Of a stretch of 64,000 bases of DNA, positions 60,103-64,000 are shown piece after piece. The DNA is from Oxalobacteraceae bacterium (GTDB lineage Bacteria > Pseudomonadota > Gammaproteobacteria > Burkholderiales > Burkholderiaceae_D): positions 20,521-84,520 of the forward strand of contig JABTBR010000029.1 in NCBI GenBank assembly GCA_013284265.1. The letters are read 5' to 3'. The translations under genes and the position numbers were made by a program. The notes under the pieces are model-generated. The model was not told where the DNA came from, did not search any database, and saw nothing but the letters and a program-made list of their open reading frames with translations. How positions within the stretch are numbered: position 1 is the first letter of the stretch; every line of letters starts with the position of its first letter.

Positions 60103-60306
60103 GGGATGGATTCCAGGTCGAAAAAAACGCCATGATACTCCGCCCGTCCGGCCCCCTTCCAGCATTTCCGGTTAAAAAACGCCATTGCGGCAAAACAAGA
60201 GGAGTTGGCAGATCTTATTTGCCGAAGCATAAGCTTTGTCGATTAAAATAAGCTCGACCATATTACCTTCCCGCGCTGCCGCACCGCGCTGGCCACCGGA
60301 TCTCCC

Positions 60307-63201
60307 ATGAGTATTGCTTGCATCTTGCCACTTCGTCCCGCTGTTCTTGCCCGTTTGGGCATGCTCGGATTGGCGCTTTGCCTGCAACTGCTGCTGGCCC
60401 TGCTGTCACCGGCGACAGCCGCCCCGGCCGTGCTGCACGATGGCCAGGCGCTCGATCTGGCGCCCCATGCCCGCCTGTTTATCGCCGACGAACAGGATTT
60501 TCCCGCCAGCGCGGAGGCCCTGCCCGCCATGCTGGCGCCGCTGCAACCGGCCGCCAAGGTCAAGCTGCTGGGCGGCGGCTACTGGATGCAGGTGGAATTG
60601 ATCAACGACAGCAGCCAGACCGCCTGGGTCATCGATCCCAGCGACAGCCTGATCGACGTGGTGGAAATCCATGTCTACGGTCCCGATGGCGGCGTACACA
60701 AGATGCTGACCGGCTACCGCGAAGACCATGAATACCTGTTGCACTACGGCCGCGACATCGATCTGCTGCCGGGCCAGCGCTATCAGATGCTGATCCGCTT
60801 TTCCAGCCCCTATTACGCGCGCACGCCGGTGTTTTCCGTGCTGCCGCGCCAGCAATACCGCCAGCTGGTGGCGCGCGAGAATGTGCTCACGATCGGCTCG
60901 ATCGGCGCCCTGTTCGCGCTGGCCATCTTCAATTTCTTCATCTACTCCTACACACGCGACAAATCCTCGCTGTACTACGCGTTGTACGTGCTGACCTATG
61001 CGCTGGCCTGGGGCATTACCTTCCACATGGCCGCCGACCTGTTCAACTGGCACAATCTGCATGTGCACTATGTGCCCTTCTTCCTGCTGCCGGTGCTGAG
61101 CACCCTGTTCTACACCAGCTTCCTGCGCCTGCGCGAGCACGCCCCCCTGCTCTACAAGCTCAGCTTCATCAACATCGCGCTGCCGCTGCTGACGCTGCCA
61201 AGCTGCTTCATCGCGCTCAGCTACGCCCACACCATCGCCACCGTCGTCATCACCATCTGGATGAGCTTGGCATTGGTCAGCGGCATCGTCGTCTGGAAGC
61301 GTGGCTACCAGCCGGCCCGCTTCTTCGTGCTCGGCTTCGTCGCCCTGATCGTGCCGGGCCTGCTGATCCTGCCGGCCAATGTGGGCCTGATACCGGCCAT
61401 GGTGGAAAACGCCCAGCTGTTCACGCTGCTGGGCGGCACCCTGGACGGCATCCTGCTGGCCTTCGCGCTGGCCGACCAGATCCGCCTGCTGCGCAACAAT
61501 CTGGAGCTGCGGGTGCAGGAACGCACCGTCGAGCTGACCGAGGCCAAGGAGCACGCGGAGATCGTCAGCCGCCACCGCATCGACTTCCTGTCGGCCATGA
61601 GCCACGACATCCGCACCCCGCTGGCCGGCGTGATCGGCATGCTCAAGTTCGCCATGCGCGACAAGACCGTCGGCGGCCGCACCGAGGAATACCTGCGCAT
61701 CGGCCTGCAGAACAGCGAAGCCCTGCTGGCCATCCTCAACGACATCCTCGACTTTTCCAAGATCGACGCCGGCCGGCTGTCGATCGAAACGGTGGATTTC
61801 GATCTGGTGGCCCTGATCGACGACGCCATCGGCATCCTGCAGGGCCAGGCCGACGCCAAGAGCCTGCTGCTGCGCTGCGACCTGGCGCTGGACTTGCCGC
61901 GCTATGTGCAGGGCGACCCGACCCGGCTGCGCCAGATCTTGCTGAACCTGCTGGGCAATGCCATCAAGTTCACCGACCGCGGCGAAGTGCGGCTCGACGC
62001 CTCGGCCATCCTGACCGCCAACGGCCGCGCCAGCATCAGCTTCGACATCAGCGACACCGGCCCCGGCATTTCCGACTCCACGCTGCCGCGCCTGTTCCAG
62101 AAGTTCGAACAGGCCGACCACTCCACCACCCGCCGCTACGGCGGCACCGGCCTCGGCCTGGCCATCTGCAAGGAACTAGTGGAACTGATGGGCGGCTGCA
62201 TCAGCGCCGAGAGCCGCGTCGGCGAAGGCTCCACCTTCAGTTTCTCCCTGCCGCTGGCGCTGGGCGTGGCGCCGGCGGCCGGTCCGCTGGCCGGCCCGCA
62301 TATGGAGCAGCACGCCTACCGCCTGCGCGTGCTGTGCGCTGAAGACGTGCGCACCAACCAGATCATCGTCTCGACCTTGCTGGAAAATATGGGCCACGAT
62401 ATCCGCGTGGTGGAAAACGGCCTGCAGGCGCTGCACGCACTCAGCACCGCCGAATACGACCTGGTGCTGATGGACGGACGCATGCCGATGATGGACGGCG
62501 AGCAAGCCGCCCACCTGATCCGTGCCGGCGGCAATGAAGACTACCGCGTGCTCGACGCGCGCATCCCCATCATCGCCCTGACCGCCAACGCCAGCGACCA
62601 CGACCGCGCGCGCTACCTGGCCGTGGGCATGGACGGTTTCCTCAGCAAGCCGGTCGACGAGCGGCTGCTGTACGACCAGCTGGAAAAAACCATCGCACAG
62701 CACCTGAGCCGCGGCCGCAAGCTGCGGCCCACCGATCCCGACCGTCTGGCCAGCGCCCGCGACGCGATCAGCGAAGACGATTTGTCGGCCCAGTTCGGCG
62801 TGGAAGCCCCGGGGGCAGGAAGCGGGCGCGGCGGCGCGGGCGCGATCCAGATCATGCCGCTGGCCGGCCTGTCGCACAAACATATGCAGCGCATCACCCA
62901 GGCCTTCCTGGAAGAAGCGCCGAAACGTCTGGAACTGGCCCGCACGGCCGTCCGCGACGGCAACGCTAGCGCCGCCTCCGCCGCCTTCCACGCGCTCAAG
63001 GGCAGTGCCGGCTATCTGAGTTCCACCCATCTGCATACCCTCTGCCATCAGATGGAAGCCTTCTCCAGCGATGGCGAGCTGGACAAGGTGATCGCCGCCC
63101 TGCCCCAAGTCGAAGCGGCGCTGGAGCAGGCCTGCAATGATCTGCGCGGCGTGGGTGTCAGCAGTGATAGTCTGGAAGGAATGGCGACCTCGGCCAAGTA
63201 A
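60307..63201 (+). CDS. 7TMR-type hybrid histidine kinase with REC and Hpt
   Basis: A 964-residue hybrid kinase. Signal peptide-like N-terminus (about 1-38), an extracytoplasmic 7TMR-DISM-type beta domain (about 45-195), seven hydrophobic helices (about 200-395), short coiled coil, HisKA with His in SHDIRTPLAGVIGML (about 433), HATPase (NLLGNAIKFTD, RYGGTGLGLAICKEL), REC with Asp in VLMDGRMPMMDGE (about 722), and Hpt with His in FHALKGSAGYLSS (about 895). A complete phosphorelay; ligand and partner unknown. It is divergent from the LysE gene, 204 bp away. Confidence 0.93.
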   Translation: MSIACILPLRPAVLARLGMLGLALCLQLLLALLSPATAAPAVLHDGQALDLAPHARLFIADEQDFPASAEALPAMLAPLQPAAKVKLLGGGYWMQVELINDSSQTAWVIDPSDSLIDVVEIHVYGPDGGVHKMLTGYREDHEYLLHYGRDIDLLPGQRYQMLIRFSSPYYARTPVFSVLPRQQYRQLVARENVLTIGSIGALFALAIFNFFIYSYTRDKSSLYYALYVLTYALAWGITFHMAADLFNWHNLHVHYVPFFLLPVLSTLFYTSFLRLREHAPLLYKLSFINIALPLLTLPSCFIALSYAHTIATVVITIWMSLALVSGIVVWKRGYQPARFFVLGFVALIVPGLLILPANVGLIPAMVENAQLFTLLGGTLDGILLAFALADQIRLLRNNLELRVQERTVELTEAKEHAEIVSRHRIDFLSAMSHDIRTPLAGVIGMLKFAMRDKTVGGRTEEYLRIGLQNSEALLAILNDILDFSKIDAGRLSIETVDFDLVALIDDAIGILQGQADAKSLLLRCDLALDLPRYVQGDPTRLRQILLNLLGNAIKFTDRGEVRLDASAILTANGRASISFDISDTGPGISDSTLPRLFQKFEQADHSTTRRYGGTGLGLAICKELVELMGGCISAESRVGEGSTFSFSLPLALGVAPAAGPLAGPHMEQHAYRLRVLCAEDVRTNQIIVSTLLENMGHDIRVVENGLQALHALSTAEYDLVLMDGRMPMMDGEQAAHLIRAGGNEDYRVLDARIPIIALTANASDHDRARYLAVGMDGFLSKPVDERLLYDQLEKTIAQHLSRGRKLRPTDPDRLASARDAISEDDLSAQFGVEAPGAGSGRGGAGAIQIMPLAGLSHKHMQRITQAFLEEAPKRLELARTAVRDGNASAASAAFHALKGSAGYLSSTHLHTLCHQMEAFSSDGELDKVIAALPQVEAALEQACNDLRGVGVSSDSLEGMATSAK

Positions 63202-63262
63202 GCGCTTTTTTCACAACTGACGGCGACGGTTTTCGTTCGCTGTTACTTTTTTATTAGTTCAA

Positions 63263-64000
63263 ATGATCACAAAAACACTCGCGTGGAGCGACGAGATTGC
63301 TTGTGAAGGCGGTCCTGTACTGGTGGCAAATCTCGACGATTTTAAGCAATGGCGTGGCGCTGAGCCACTTGATCCATCGGAGGCAAAGGAGCTGCACTAT
63401 TGGTCTCCATTCACACCTGAGCTTCCCGAACAATGGCAGCCAAACGGTCCCACCGGACATCAATACCTTGCCAGCAGCAATCCATCCGAAACTCGTGAAT
63501 CGCTGATGTCCCTGCTGCTCAAGCAATGGCCGGGGACTACGGTTGACCGCTCCGATGGCATATGGCGCGCCACCCGCCCTGACGGACGAACGTTAAACGC
63601 GGCGTTATCGCCGGATAGTGAATATGACAGCGCCATCCGGAACCTGGGCGACGAAGGCGTTCATCATTTTGGCGACAACAACATCGGATACCTGTGGAGT
63701 GCCAGCCCCGGCACTGTAAGGATTACCTTTGGTGAAAAACGCGACTTCCTGCTGCTGTCTCAGGTCGAATTCGCCGACGACGAAATGGAAGTTCAAAAAG
63801 CGCACGAACATGCGCTCAGTGCCGATTGGCTTCCATCCGACCCAGACACGCAGTACCGCATTACTTCAGGTCCCGTGGTGGTGGCATGGTCGCCGAACAG
63901 TGCGCGCGACATATCGAAACCAATTGGCTATGAAGATACAGGGCCGTCACATCCCGGAGTGCTGCTCGATATGGCCACAGATGGCAGCGGAGCTTTACTG
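63263..64000 (+). CDS. Imm21-like immunity protein, partial (runs off the window)
   Basis: An open frame of 246 codons from ATG 63263 to the window end, with no stop. The start has no clear ribosome binding site. The N-terminus contains EGGPVLVA followed by W-R-G at about residues 29-31, which resembles the Imm21 family of immunity proteins (polymorphic-toxin systems), whose members have an EGGP-type motif followed by a conserved Trp-x-Gly. Internal residues are rich in acidic ones (pI likely low), as is usual for immunity proteins. It has lower GC than its neighbours. No toxin gene is visible in the window. Identity is tentative. Confidence 0.5.
   Translation, partial: MITKTLAWSDEIACEGGPVLVANLDDFKQWRGAEPLDPSEAKELHYWSPFTPELPEQWQPNGPTGHQYLASSNPSETRESLMSLLLKQWPGTTVDRSDGIWRATRPDGRTLNAALSPDSEYDSAIRNLGDEGVHHFGDNNIGYLWSASPGTVRITFGEKRDFLLLSQVEFADDEMEVQKAHEHALSADWLPSDPDTQYRITSGPVVVAWSPNSARDISKPIGYEDTGPSHPGVLLDMATDGSGALL

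Noticed and set aside
1..64000. tRNA, rRNA or CRISPR loci
   Set aside because: I found no cloverleaf, rRNA-like sequence or spaced short repeats in the window by eye; a small RNA could have been missed.

Overview
The window is GC-rich (roughly 65%) and densely coded, and reads as the chromosome of a motile, signalling-rich betaproteobacterium. The flagellar gene order, the recC-recB-recD cluster, and the abundance of GGDEF/EAL proteins and hybrid kinases fit the Oxalobacteraceae (Massilia/Duganella/Janthinobacterium-like). This placement is inferred from gene content; there is no rRNA in the window to confirm it.

Region 1 (1-20052) is a flagellar gene cluster: fliJ, fliD-fliS-fliT-fliK-fliL-fliA (filament cap, chaperones, hook-length control, sigma-28), motA-motB (stator), flgM-flgN (anti-sigma and chaperone), a free-standing GH73 glucosaminidase, flgA on the opposite strand, then flgBCDEFGHIJKL (rod, hook, rings, hook-filament junction) and an unassigned 347-residue protein. 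FlgJ is split: the rod-cap half is in the flg operon and a peptidoglycan-hydrolase half lies beside flgN. A near-consensus sigma-28 promoter sits in the flgB-flgC gap.

Region 2 (20053-31255) is mixed: a PAS-PAS-GGDEF-EAL protein, a small membrane protein, a Tat-exported M15-like peptidase, a degenerate EAL protein, a class II glutamine amidotransferase, a putative 2OG-Fe(II) oxygenase, a GNAT acetyltransferase, a Mop/TOBE molybdate-binding protein and a PBP7-type endopeptidase. Region 3 (29306-38491) is recC-recB-recD on the minus strand. Region 4 (38567-49851) is a signalling island: a CHASE-PAS hybrid kinase with Hpt, divergent from an operon of REC-GGDEF-degenerate EAL, a 1630-residue soluble kinase with six near-identical 92-residue HAMP-type repeats plus GAF, kinase and three REC domains, and a degenerate CheR-like protein.

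Region 5 (49996-64000) holds two glutathione S-transferases, an M1 aminopeptidase, a porin-like protein with a PstS-like mini-protein, a HigBA-type toxin-antitoxin pair of lower GC, a YceI lipoprotein, a PAS-GGDEF cyclase, a LysE exporter, a 7TMR-type hybrid kinase with Hpt, and a gene running off the end that resembles Imm21 immunity proteins.

The least expected signal is a dispersed palindromic element (five copies, about 60-107 bp, outer arms AACCCACGGC/GCCGTGGGTT). All four intergenic copies sit between convergent genes, as expected of bidirectional terminators. The fifth is a 63-bp copy inside recC that stays in frame and adds 21 codons to a RecC linker.
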